A stretch of 64,000 nt of DNA. Origin: Drosophila pseudoobscura (lineage: Eukaryota > Arthropoda > Insecta > Diptera > Drosophilidae). The position numbers and the translations under genes were made by a program. Shown in pieces: positions 43,001 to 55,100 of this stretch. Where the stretch lies: contig NC_046681.1 in the NCBI RefSeq assembly GCF_009870125.1, forward strand, positions 27,488,001 to 27,552,000, written 5' to 3'. The stretch's first letter is position 1. Every line of letters starts with the position of its first letter. The notes under the pieces were generated by a model that did not search any database, had not been told where the DNA came from, and worked only from the letters and a program-made list of their open reading frames with translations.

Positions 43001-44520
43001 TCAGGGGCTGGTGGAAGCTATACTCTCGCCGACGTTCCCCGGCTCGCCGAGTACAGTGCCTCGTTGTATGCCTCTAATCCAGAGGAGCAGGCGCACTATG
43101 TTCAGTACTACACGGACTACTACACGGCAGAGATAGCCAAGAGTGGCCCCTCAGACCCTCAGCTGACGGAGGCCAATTCCGGGGCTGCCGTGGCTCTCTC
43201 GGCCATCCAACGAAAGCAAAAGAAGATGAGCAACATTGAGACAACGGCCACAGCGGCCGCTATAGCCGCTGCCCAAGCAGCTGCCGAGATAAAGGCCACA
43301 TTTGCCACTCAGAATGTTGTCGCCCCAAGGGGAAACGATGGCAAGACTTATCGTAAGTGAATGCAGTAACGACTCAAGCTCCATTTAACACTCTCCCTTG
43401 CAGCCTCCCCCGATGTTTCTCGCTACCAATACGATGAGACCTCTGGGTACTACTTCGACCCGAGCACGGGTCTCTATTACGACGCCCACTCCCAGTACTA
43501 CTACAACAACGAAACGGGAGCCTATCTGTACTGGGATCAGCGGCGCAGCACCTACATTCTGGCGACTCCTGCCTCCACCCAGGCGGCACTGCAAGAGGTA
43601 CTGGCAGAGGCCGAGCAGAAGGACGACGATTCCAAAAAGGAAAAGGAAAAGGACAAGGAGAAGGACGGTAACAACAAGCACGACAAGGTCAAGGTGGCCA
43701 AGAAGATCGTCAAAGATATGGAGAAGTGGGCCAAGCAGCTAAACCAGAAGAAGGACTACACCGTGGTGGCCACTCCCCATCCCATTTTGACAGGAAGCGA
43801 GATGTCGGGGCCTAGCACCTCGCGTTCCACACAGGGGTCTTATGCAGATGTGGGTTTCTCCATACTGGAGAAGAAGGAGCGAGCTAAGCTGACTGACTTT
43901 ATGCCGCCCGCGGCTCCACTGGGGGTGAATAAGCTGTTCAAAGCTTATGGCGGTGGCTCTGAATCGGATGAAGACACTGCGGGGCCCCCAGCGGCGGCTG
44001 TTGGTGGATCTAGTGCCGTTGCTGATGAAATGGACTTCGTGGACTTACAGAAACTGACCTGTCTGTTATGTAAACGTGCCTTCCAATCCCTCGAAATCCT
44101 GCAGAAGCATTTGAAAATGTCGAACTTGCACAAAGAAAATCTGGCCAAGCTCAATCAAGGTTCAGGAGCGTCTGCTGACGCCGACCCCGATCCGGACAGC
44201 GACGCGGGCTTATCGTAAGTAAAAGCTTTATTTTTGGAGGGATATTTCGTAAATTCGTGCATCCTTCTGGACATCTTAGCTATCGGGACCGCGCCAAGGA
44301 GAGGAGACTGAAGTACGGGGAGAGCGATCCACCGCCTCCGAATCGCAGTCGGGAGCGTTTCGAGCAGGAGATAAAGACCTTGCAGACGCGTCAGAAGAAT
44401 AATGCCAGCGCGGCTTCAGCTCTGCCAATTAGCTCGAATAACGTGGGCAACCGCTTGATGCAGAAGATGGGCTGGACGGAGGGCCAGGGTCTGGGCAGGA
44501 AGAATCAGGGGCGCACCCAG
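40022..44520 (+). repeat. RBM5-like tandem unit B
   Basis: Second unit of the tandem pair; see unit A for the matching coordinates. It begins directly downstream of the last exon of copy A. Confidence 0.88.
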
Positions 44521-44711
44521 ATCATTGAGGTACTTTTATTTAAGCATAAATATTGCATTAGATAATTAAAATATATAATTTGTTGAATCCACAGGCTGAT
44601 GGTCGCACCAACAATGTGGGCCTGGGAAACAAAGCTGGCAATATGCCACCTGGAAACGATTACAAATCTTATATTAAGAAAATGATGAAGCAGCGCTATG
44701 AAAACGCCTGA
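40505..44711 (+). CDS. RBM5/RBM10-like splicing regulator, copy B (CG4887/CG4896 family)
   Basis: Twelve exons: 40505-40644, 40702-41013, 41081-41321, 41382-41451, 41726-41799, 42207-42287, 42358-42484, 42580-42816, 42876-43352, 43404-44214, 44280-44529 and 44595-44711; 978 aa. Domain order equals copy A. Differences cluster: exon 2 lacks two residues (a DY pair); exons 6-7 differ in and around the zinc finger (TRNTRISDWTCVKCGATNFKRRLQC, with NVSREESENVLSGAG against SASREESENALCGGG in A), with both fingers keeping the four cysteines; and the last exon reads TNNVGLGNKAGNMPPGND against TKSVGLGNKVCNLPPGTD. The rest, introns included, looks almost identical. Intron 6 is 70 bases here against 455 in A. 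Confidence 0.92.
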
Positions 44712-45520
44712 AGCTTCTTTATTATCTGTACATTTTATACGAACCAAAGTTCGTCGTCGTATCCCGATATTATACTTATTTATGATGTGTGCGTGAACAA
44801 ATGGGTGGTGCGAGTGAGCCAGGGATTGGCGCTCGAGCGAAGTAAGGCGGCTTGCCCCGTAGTAGTTACCTATACATATTATAATTCCGCTTGAATATTG
44901 AAGTATTCGGGCCATGGTTACCTCAACTGTGCATCCTCAACCAATTGTGCTCACTTAGAATTATTTCCCAAGTTAGCAACTGTTCAATAGATAGGTACAA
45001 TACATATGTCTTAAATAAGGCAAGCATTTCATTGGACTCTTAATATTATAGACTTGATTGTTTTACATTTTCATTATTTTATTAAATAATGGCCGGTTTA
45101 CACTAGGTCTGCGTCATGCGTCTGCATTTTTTCGTATAAGCAGTTTCCTTAAAAAAAATTCTTTAAACAACGTACAGATCCTACTGGATACATGGAAGCA
45201 GAACATTGATGGTTTATTTGATCATTGTGTGAGAAAAATGGCTGAAAATAATAAATAAATATCAGCAAATGGTGCTTTTCCATAATTCCCTAACACTATC
45301 TCTAAAATTTGGTCGCCTTCCTCGTCAAAAACTCAAATTCGTCTATGCCAAAACCGATAGCAAACGCGCGCCAGTGTAAAAATACTAGAGAAAATCGAAT
45401 TTGGTACCTTTTGCTGGCATCTTATCGTTAGTGGAGTGCGGGCACACTAATTCTCAAAGAAAACGTGTACCGGCAAAGTGTATTTATTTAATTTATTTTG
45501 TTTTGCCGTTTGATAACTAG
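44712..45520. other. Intergenic region between RBM5-like copy B and Tgt
   Basis: About 0.8 kb without a supported gene. Contains the 3' UTR of copy B and the Tgt promoter; a CTTATCGTTAG element lies at 45421-45431, ~90 bases upstream of the Tgt start. Confidence 0.5.
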
Positions 45521-46861
45521 ATGAGTACAAGAACTATCCCTCCCCTGACTTATAAGGTCGTGGCGGAGTGCTCCGTATCCAAGGCCAGGGCGGGCCTGAT
45601 GACACTGAGGTGAGTACTCGAAGTGCAGACGATCACGCAATGAATGGTTTCGTTTCCCAGGCACAGTGAGGTAAACACGCCAGTATTTATGCCGGTGGGC
45701 ACGCAGGGAACATTGAAGGGCATTCTGCCGGATCAGCTGATTGAGTTGAACTGCCAAATCCTGCTGGGCAACACATATCACCTGGGACTACGGCCGGGCA
45801 TTGAGACTTTACGGTTAGCTGGCGGCTTGCACAAGTTTATGGGCTGGCCTCGAGCTATACTGACGGACTCTGGTGGCTTCCAGATGGTGTCCCTGCTGCA
45901 GCTGGCCGAGATTAATGAGAAGGGCGTGAACTTTCGCTCACCCTTCGACAACAGCGAGTGCATGCTGACCCCAGAGCACTCGATACAGATCCAAAATGCC
46001 ATTGGGGCGGACATAATGATGCAGCTGGATGATGTGGTAAAGACGACCACAATCGGGCCACGTGTGGAGGAGGCCATGGAGCGGACAATACGCTGGGTGG
46101 ATCGCTGCATCGAGGCCCATGCTCGGGACGACGATCAATCGCTGTTTCCCATTGTTCAAGGCGGACTCGATGTGCCATTGCGGCAACGTTGCGTCTCCGC
46201 CCTGATGGAGCGGCAAGTTCGCGGCTTTGCCGTCGGTGGACTGAGTGGCGGCGAGAGCAAACACGACTTCTGGCGCATGGTTGATGTCTGCACGGACCAT
46301 CTGCCACGAGATAAACCGCGATACCTCATGGGTGTGGGGTTTGCCGCCGATCTTGTGGTCTGCGTTGCCTTGGGCATCGATATGTTTGATTGTGTCTTTC
46401 CCACGCGTACGGCACGATTCGGATGTGCCTTGGTCGACAGGGGACAGCTGAATCTTAAGCAGCCCAAATACAAGCTCGACCTGGAGCCCATTGACAAGGA
46501 GTGCGAGTGCAGCACTTGCAAGCGCTATACCCGTTCGTACCTCCACCACATTGCCACCAATGAGAGCGTCTCCTGCTCCCTGCTCAGCATCCACAATGTG
46601 GCCTATCAGCTGCGTCTGATGCGGGGCATGCGAGAAGCCATTGAACGCGACGAGTTCCCGCAATTTGTGAGTGACTTTATGGGTAGACATTTTGGCAAGG
46701 ATCCGATTCCCACATGGATACGGCAGGCCTTGAAAGCGGTGAACATTGAACTGCCTGCGGATGAGGAGAAGCAGGACCAGCAGACGAAGCAGGAGCAGGA
46801 GCAGGCGGTAGAAGTGTCTCAGACAGCCACCAGCCACACACAACATGAAACGTATATCTAG
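45521..46861 (+). CDS. Tgt: Queuine tRNA-ribosyltransferase catalytic subunit
   Basis: Two exons, 45521-45609 and 45661-46861, joined in phase 2; 429 aa, close to human QTRT1 (403 aa) plus a Gln/Glu-rich tail. It exchanges guanine-34 for queuine in tRNAs with GUN anticodons (Asp, Asn, His, Tyr) as a heterodimer with QTRT2 at the mitochondrial surface. Visible motifs: [15 protein letters not shown] near residue 35, the substrate-pocket aspartate in [13 protein letters not shown] near 100, FPIVQGGLD near 175, AVGGLSGGE near 205, and the nucleophile region [17 protein letters not shown] near 270. The zinc site [16 protein letters not shown] lies near 305-320. All catalytic and zinc residues that I can identify are present. 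The first exon carries the ATG; the larger open frame beginning in the intron is not the true start. Confidence 0.95.
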
Positions 46862-46893
46862 AGTCTAGGCGAAGTTTATTATACCCTTTAGAT

Positions 46894-46983
46894 ATTCTAC
46901 TGACTGATTGGATTCATGGAGCAGCTGTAAATATCTACCAGGGGGATTAACATCTAATGCTAGATATAATCAGTCAGTAGAAT
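46894..46983 (+). repeat. 16-bp perfect inverted repeat downstream of Tgt
   Basis: ATTCTACTGACTGATT (46894-46909) and AATCAGTCAGTAGAAT (46968-46983) are exact reverse complements separated by 58 bases, and can form a 16-bp stem. A nested six-base pair ATATCT/AGATAT (46931-46936 and 46962-46967) lies inside the loop. It begins 33 bases after the Tgt stop codon, so it may fall within the Tgt 3' UTR. No family assignment. Confidence 0.6.
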
Positions 46984-47560
46984 TTATGGGCTTTCCTAAG
47001 AGGCATTTCTACTTACCTAAGGACTATTTTGTATACAATTTCCATAAGGAATGCTTAAAGAACCAAATAATTTGGTTTAGAATTAAGCAAATACACATTT
47101 AAACTGTAAGAAAACATCACAATTAAGCTGATAAATTGGTTTAAAGTTTAGAAAATAAACAAATAACCAAATCATTCACTCAACTAAGCGAATGATTCCC
47201 ATTCAAGGGTATGAGAATACCGGTTTTCGGTTTTGCTTCGCCAGCTTTTTGGGTAAAAGCTTCGGTATGGGAAAAAGCTCTCGGGCTAGTATGACGCATA
47301 CTACACATCGATTGCGATCGTCTCGCGCGGAACGTGAAATTCATTGCCGTTTTTGATTTTGTACTTCAGTTTCGCTTTTTTCCCCCCCTTCCTTCTCCTC
47401 CTTTGTTGTACTCGCACATGAAGTACATGCGGAGAGTATACGTATAACAGCTGCTGCAGAAGCCAGAAAGAAAAGAAAAAAAACAAAATAAAATACAACT
47501 GCCTCTCACTTTTTGATTGGACTCTGTGCTTGGGGGGATCGCTAGCACTCTCTCGCAATC

Positions 47561-47580
47561 AGAGAGAGAGAGAGAGAGAG
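47561..47580 (+). repeat. (GA)n microsatellite
   Basis: Uninterrupted alternating AG for about 20 bases followed by AAAAAGAGAGAAAC. (GA)n tracts in fly promoters can bind GAGA factor/CLAMP. Confidence 0.9.
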
Positions 47581-47599
47581 AAAAAGAGAGAAACAGTTG

Positions 47600-47806
47600 C
47601 TGTGTGGGGCCCAGTGGTCCCCAGTTCCCCCATTCGCGAATTCTGCTCCGTCGTCGTCGGTCTAACGGTCTTGCTGCACGCATCTTACGGCACATTGGCA
47701 GCGAAAAATCGCGCTAATAATAAATTGAAACCGAAATCAGAAGATCGGAAAACCAAATAGAGCGTTCGACTGCTACCCACCCGAAATCCACAATCCACAA
47801 TCAATT
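47600..47806 (+). other. Probable 5' UTR exon of the Hsp40 gene
   Basis: GC-richer than its surroundings, without an extended open frame, and ending in a good donor (CAATT|GTAAGA at 47807). It follows a (GA)n tract at 47561-47580, which could bind GAGA factor. I infer that it splices to the acceptor TTTCCAACAG at ~55641, 92 bases before the Hsp40 start codon. This is inference from spacing and signals only; no transcript evidence is available here. Confidence 0.35.
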
Positions 47807-49223
47807 GTAAGAAATCCCGAATGAATTTTTCCACACAATTTATTGTTTTGCAATGACAATTAATCACGGACTTGCAAGTGCGTGAGTGAGATGTGTATGA
47901 GAGTGTTTGCCAGAGTGTGTGGAGTGTGGAGTGCTTGAGTGCCTGAGTGTGCTGGAATGAGCATAAGCATTGTGTCTGTGTCTGTGTCTGTGCCTATGGC
48001 TGTGTCCGTGTCCGTGTCTCTGTGTGCTGAAGCTTAACACGGTTCACTCTTGTCACGGATTCGGATTCGGATTCGTTCTGTTCTGTTCTGTTGCCAAATG
48101 TGGTCAAAGCGAAATAACAAAAATACAAATATACACAGTACCCACAGTACACCTATACGTATACGTACCAAGTGCTTTTTATGGTTTTGAAAACATGAGA
48201 CTGTGAGATTTGATTGTCACCTACAGGATCGGTTTGGATCGGATTGTATCGTTCTTTGCTGTTGGAATATCCCCAGTATCCTCCACGGTATTCGTTCGTG
48301 CCCTTATATAAAGTACTGCCCCCGAAAGCATCTGCAAATTAGGCAAAGTCCAAAAGCGAACTTTTCACGGTTGCACGACTGGTCCCCCACACACATCACA
48401 TCACATCGCATCCCTCTCACATCTCTCTGGCTCTTGTTCTTGCCTTCCTTCGCCTGATTTTATTATTTATATTTTTGTATTTTGCCATCGTTTTGGCTTT
48501 TGCCAGTGTTTTTGATTTTTCATGGTTTCATTTCTTTAAATAAGTTTTATTTTTAGCATTTTTAGTTATTTTTGTGTGTACGTTTTTTTCACACACCAAT
48601 TTCGCTGTGGCCCGCTGTTTGCTTGATTATTTTTTTGAAATGTTCAGGCCGATTCTTTGGAATATACATACACAGAACCACAACCAGAACCCGGGCACAG
48701 AGCACCCTGTCTCTACACCCAATGTGAGAGTGTGAAACGTTTCGAAAATTATACATTTTCGGTTTATTTGAAGGTGCTAACGTACACTCGTACAGGTGGC
48801 CCCAAAACGGTTCGATTTGGTTTGGCAACACTGGCCTCAAAGGACCAAAGTTGGCTGCGCCTGCAGCTCGGGAAATAACGGAAGCAGACAGAAAATGTTC
48901 GAGTTCTTTGGGGTTTTTCCATGATCGATCCAAGCGATTCTTCTTCTGATTCTTCTTCCAATTAAATAAACAATTCTGTGCAACAAAATGAATTAAACAA
49001 ACAATTCCCTTTAGCCACAACTGTTGTCTCTCTCTCTCTCTCGCCCTCTCTTTGGGTTTCTTGTGGTCTTGTCGACTTTTTATGGCCAGACTTTTGTCTA
49101 TTTCTGTTGCCTCATTTCTCAAACACTCAAATTGTGTTGGCCACAATGAAATTACATACAACAAAAGCGTTGCGTTATAAATAAAAAGTAAACAGAACAA
49201 AAGGCAGCCGATTATGATTGAAC

Positions 49224-49247
49224 GCACACACACACACACACACACAC
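49224..49247 (+). repeat. (CA)n microsatellite
   Basis: About 12 CA units in succession in the putative Hsp40 5' intron. Confidence 0.9.
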
Positions 49248-49786
49248 CAAAAAGTGGGGGATAAAAACGTTTTTGGCTTTGATTGTTGGCCTCCAAAACT
49301 GCAAACGTCTCAGACAAATGGCCAATATTCAAGTGGGATATATCGCAAGCAATGAAGCCAAATGGTAAATCACCTCAAAAAAAGAGTTCCGCCAGAGAGA
49401 CCCCAAAAAAAGCAAAACCAAACGAAATGATTGCTGGTAATCATAATCAGTCGAGAATTTGTCAGCTGGTACCGTTAGCACACTAGACTCTCGCTCGCGC
49501 TTGGCCTCTTCTTATACTTTTCCAAAGGGTAGGGTATGATGGGTTATAGCATATGTTTGGAACGCTATAGGGGAGGAAATACAACCTTCAAAACCTACAG
49601 CCATATTCATCTAGTATGAAGACTTACTTGTAGATCTGTTATACAGTTAGGATCATTAGAATAAAATAGGTTTACTGCGGAATATACTCGTTTTTACATG
49701 TGTATTCAGCAGTCGTTAGTTATTGCAGTCGCACAAGTATTTACATAAGGCAGTTAAAAGTAATTTGGGCACAAATTGGATCACTA

Positions 49787-50067
49787 CACTGGGAGAAAAA
49801 TTCTTTAGTAAAAAGAAACACACCTGTATTTATATTAAACATGTGGTTTTCAAATAACAAAAATAGTGAAATTAAATAGAATTCAATTTGGTTTTAATAT
49901 ATTTGATCTAAATAAAATAACTATTTTATTTTAAATTTTGTCGGAATATATTCCATTTAAATAAGAAATATATTTAATTTAAATTCGACACATATATATA
50001 GATAAAATATATTCATATTAATGGCAAAATTGATGTAAAACAACTTCGATTTCCAATATTTCCAGTG
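49787..50067. mobile_element. Candidate MITE with TA target duplication
   Basis: CACTGG at 49787-49792 and CCAGTG at 50062-50067 form inverted ends, each flanked outwards by TA (49785-49786 and 50068-50069), as for Tc1/mariner-type elements. The 281-base interior is very AT-rich with TTTAAAT/ATTTAAAT motifs and no coding capacity. The terminal repeat is short, so the call is tentative. Confidence 0.4.
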
Positions 50068-51872
50068 TAACTACTTATACGGGGCTTGGGGCTCTTTTCT
50101 CTGGCTGTAGATCGCAGAAGATATGTATTGTATTGGAAAATGTATTTCTATATGTAGTAATATGCACTATATCGTAGTTCCCATAGGAACGATCGGTGAA
50201 AAAAACCGAACATGTTTTAGAAATCCTTGTTTTTTGAAGAAAATGCAACCAAAACTCAGAGGCAAACTCTAGTCTTAAATGTTTTTTCATAACACAAATG
50301 TGGAACGATGGATGCTAGGGTATAAAAAGCTTGAGTCCCCCACCCCCCTCCGTAACCACTCTGCATTTCTTGTTTGCTTTTGCTTTTGTATTTTTAAATT
50401 ATGACACATGCGAGAGCCAAAGAGAGACAGACCACCTCCACTCACTGGCGCTCGCTCTCCATCTTTTGGAGAGCGGAACTAACTCTTTGAACAGCTGCTG
50501 AGTGGGTGGATGGACACGGACTGACGGGCACATGCTAAATTCGTCATGAGAGAAAGAGATATGGTCAAGAAGAAGAGTGTGTGAGTGCGAGAAAGGCACA
50601 AGGAGAAGAGAGACAGAGACGGAGGCAGGAATAAGCAAAGTAATCTGCCGTGAGGGTAAAAAGAAGAAAGAAAACACAGGAAAATACACTTTCACGCCTG
50701 AATTTTTTTTTTGTAATTGAATAATTAATTTTTTATACTTTTTTTTGTGCTGCGGTCATGAACGCATGTCTTGTGTCAAGTGCTAAAAAAGCGGTTTTTA
50801 ATTTTATAAATGAATGATTGCTTTTTCATGTCCGGATTCCTTTAAATTTCACTTGTAGCGCATTAAAAATGTATCTTAAAATACATTAAAGTCAAAACCG
50901 AAATTGCGTTTTTTCACATTGAGTATTTCCCTATAAAAAACCATTAAGAGTATTCCATTTAATGGTTATAATTTTAAGAATTCACTAGATGTGCCGAACC
51001 GTTAAAGTACAGCTTTATAGCGTATAAAAAGTATCTTGAGATACCTTTAAATAAAACCCAAAATGTATCCATTCCATTTGGAAGTGTTTGCATTAGTTTT
51101 TAGCCATACTTTTTGTGTCAAAGTATTTTCCAAACAATTTAATTGAAAGCTTTTCCACTTTGTATATATGTACATCCATTTAATTAAATTTCATTTGCAA
51201 CAACATTTTAATCAATATTCTAAACAAAAAATAATTATTCAAACCAGCTGAAACAAGTTTTTCATTTTCATCGTCAAAATGCAAATTTTCGGCTAGACCG
51301 AGAGACCGAAAAAATTCCAATACCAATTCCAAAAATCTTCAGCGAACATATTGTGTGCCTTAATAGTTATTCTATGCAAATGTTTGTTTGTGTTTTTTTT
51401 TTTTCGTTTTCGCCAAATACAATGCCAAAATGAAACGGAAATGGTGTGGTTTGCATTCGGTTTTATTCTGTGAAATCAATGATCTTCTCGAATTAGTATT
51501 AGACTTCAGAGTAAACAGGGAAACAGGGTAATCCTCCCACCACCCCAAAAAAGTACTACTTGCTGGATTCGTGCAAATCATAGACCATTGTGCCGCCACA
51601 TTTTTGAATCATGATTCATTTTTCTCAAAAATTTCTCCAAAATCAAATACGTCTACGGTCTGATGATTGTGTGGGGGTCTCTACCGTACAGATGGGGGAC
51701 AGGTAAAAAGTCTTAGTCATACGACCTATTTGCGGCTTAGAAACACCCACTTCTTTAAGCATTTCCACCCCCAAAATATGTAAAAAACCCATTATACAAG
51801 ACATAGGTATGTTGCTCACCTTTACCCAGACGGGTATTATGATTTTGAGGAAATGTTTTGCAACGTGTAGAA

Positions 51873-52149
51873 AAGGTATCATTTTCCACCCTTTAAAGTG
51901 TAAAAAATCAGGTGTTTTCCTGCATGCTAAGCATCCTTAATATTGGATTATTATACCATATATTTGTGCAGTAGAAGCGAGCAGCTCTTTCTGGGAATCG
52001 ATGGATCTGCAAAGGTATAATTTTCCACCGTTTAAAGTGTAAACAATCAGGGGTTTTCCTGCATGCCAAGAACCCCTAAGATCCGATTATTATACCATAT
52101 ATTTGTGCAGTAGAAGCGAGCATCTCTTTCTGGGAATCGATGGATCTGC
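51873..52149 (+). repeat. Tandem duplication, two ~138-bp units
   Basis: Unit 1 (51873-52011) and unit 2 (52012-52149) share AAGGTATxATTTTCCACC, TTTAAAGTGTAAA, TTTTCCTGCATGC, GATTATTATACCATATATTT and GAATCGATGGATCTGCAA with about 10-12 mismatches. Looks like a small satellite-like dispersed repeat. Confidence 0.85.
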
Positions 52150-55100
52150 AAGGGTATCTCAAGCTTCGATCCATGAGATTCAACCTTCACTCCTTTTTTG
52201 GTCATCTTACGGGTATGTGGATTTGCCTAAACGATTTGACTTCGGTCTTGGCCTGATGTTGATTCTTGTCGCACTCGTTTTTGTCTACATTTTTTGCTGT
52301 TTTTGTTGGGGATCATTTGGTCAAGAGTGGGTGAATAAACTTCATGGTGTCTGATCACTTTTTTGGCTCATTTTAGCAACAGCAACAACAAATGTTGGCT
52401 GACAATGAATGAGTTGGTTGGTTGTTGACTTTGGGCAAAAGCAAAAAACAGAAACACCAACAAATGATTTGTTTGTGTGTGTTTTGTATATTTGAGAGCG
52501 AGAGTGAATGGGCCTGGGCTGGGGCTTTGTGCTACGTGGAGTTGAATGATATGAGGGGATCAACAGTTGGAATAACCTTGGTCTGTAGACCTCTGTAATC
52601 TCTGGATTGAAATTCAAGCGGAAATTGATTGGAAATGGAAATGTTTTTGCCGCAAATTGAATTAATTGAAGGCTGGTTTAAGGGGTGATCTCTTTCTGTG
52701 TGTTATCCCTGTTAAAAGCCCATTTATTACACCAAAATGGGAAAAATATCAACTGTCGAATTAGTAACTGATTTTAATCAACAATATTCCAGTCCCAGCC
52801 CCAGCTCCAGCCACAGCCACAGCCCCCAGGCAGTTGACTTTGATCTCCAAAGCCATAAATATCTAATTTGAATAGGCCCCTCCCCCCCGCAACATATGCA
52901 CATAAATCACACAACAATTTAATATTTGTTGCCATTATAATATATATATATAATTCTTTTAGTTTTGTATCAAAAGCGAATATTTTTGAAATTTATGTGC
53001 AAAAACGAGACACAAAATTGGAATTAAAGCGGCCGAGTCGAGTCCGAGGCAGAGTCCCAGGCAGAGTCCCAGGCAGAGGCATTAATAAATCAAGTTCAAT
53101 TCAATTAGAGCAATCCGAGGACGACACACAAACATTGTCAGACATATGTATATGCCCCGCCGTGTGATGTGGCCCCTCATAACCTACGACAATTTATTAT
53201 TTCGCACGAAACGGAAAGAAAGAAATTCGAAATGTAAATTGCAAATGCGAAAATGATACGGCAACAAAAACATTGAAAAACCAATTCACTAATAATGCAA
53301 TATGCAATTTTCAATAAATTGTTAAACAAATGTTATTCTGTAATCAATAAATGAGCAGCCGGCACCAGGAGGTGAATTATACATGCGGAAGTCCCCAACC
53401 CACCCACTCAGCCCCTCAGCCACTCTGTCGACAGACAAAACATGCTGTAACTGTCGAGTGTGGGTGGAGATGGAGGGTGGAGGCTGGAGGCCGGAGAGGC
53501 CCCCCCCTTCCGCATAAAAAAGTCCGCTTTATATCCACACAAATGGAATGCAATAATTTCGATATTTTCCACCTTAAGCCTATAATTTAGCACGAACAAT
53601 GCACGAATGTTGTTAATATTTCAATGAAGAGCCCATAAAAAGAATTATTAAAACGTGACGCGAAAAAACGCAGCAAACATTTTCAATTAAAAACTGGGCT
53701 ATACATATTGCAAATAAAACACACAAGATAATCGCTCTTGCATAACATATTCTATATTTTATGGTATTCCCATTCACATTATTTATGCTTTTTTGTTTTT
53801 CTGCGAAAATATATGTTTTTTTGGCAGAAGATAACTTTCTTCTCTGATGACAGAAAATGTTGGCAAAAATATTTCTATATATCTTTTTATATATATTGTG
53901 ACCTTGTCCCCTTCCCTCATGGCAAATCTTTTCCCGACTCGCTCAATCTGGCACACATTTGGCAGACGAATCGATGAACCGATTCGGCATAGATGGCACG
54001 TCCAATCCAATCCGATCCGATCCGATCCGATGCCAAGACAATTATATGCACACTGCAGCTGACTAATGTCTGGAATGGCGCTGATCGCATCAATCGTCGC
54101 CTGTCAATATACACACTATATAACATACATATACATATGTATATCTCTCTATCTCCCGGCGACACTCTCCCCATTTTGTGATTTGCAATTCAAGGCAGAC
54201 ATTTTGCGGCAATTTCGCATCGGATATAAATATATATATATTCCAAGATGAAATCAGTTAAGCCCAAGGCTGGAAACTGTTTTTAGTATTGGGTGTACTG
54301 AGCGGGGCCTGCGCGTTGACATCTCGAATGCTAATGAATCTTTTGGGGCGCCAGACGCGATCTTGAACTTGGGAAATGGCGAGCAGACCTTCAATGCAAT
54401 TAGAGGACTGAAAGAAACAGAAAACAACATTTAAAATATTGTTGAATATATCTAAAACTAAGTTTCATTCATCTCAACAAGCTTTTATAATATACACAAA
54501 TTCTTGACTTTTCTTTATGCTTTTATCTCTAGAAATTCTTTTATTCTACACATTATTCTGCTTTGCAACCCTTTAGTGGCTTTGTTTATATAAATCCTTT
54601 CCGTATCAGTTGATACGATTACTGTATAGGCGGCATGATTGTTGTGGCTAAGATCAGTCGAATGTTCAAAGAAATCTTACCGATCGATTCTGTCGGGAAA
54701 CCGCAATCAGCATCTTATCAGGAAGAGGCTTATATTACAGCTGTCGCAGTGCCTCTTGATAGAAATGTCAACTAATCAAGAGATCACACATCCACTTGTG
54801 GCCCATTCAAGGGGTATGATCTGGCACTGTCTCAGAACCATTCATAAATGTCATCGTCAATTCTAATTCACGTCTTTTTTTGAACTCAATTGGACAGAAA
54901 GATCTTTAAGAACTCTGAGAAATGTTAAGGTCAATGCGAATTGGCTAGAGAACAAAAATATGTATCTTTGCATATATATTTTGTATGAATATATATTCAT
55001 GTATGTATGCATGAATATCTATGAGTATTCGTGGGACTTTGGCGTTTGTCGAGGGCTTTGATAATTGAACTTGAAGTATTTTAGAGTCTGGCAAATATTT

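Noticed and set aside
45938-46846. 302-codon minus-strand frame opposite Tgt
   Set aside because: Shadow of the Tgt coding exon.
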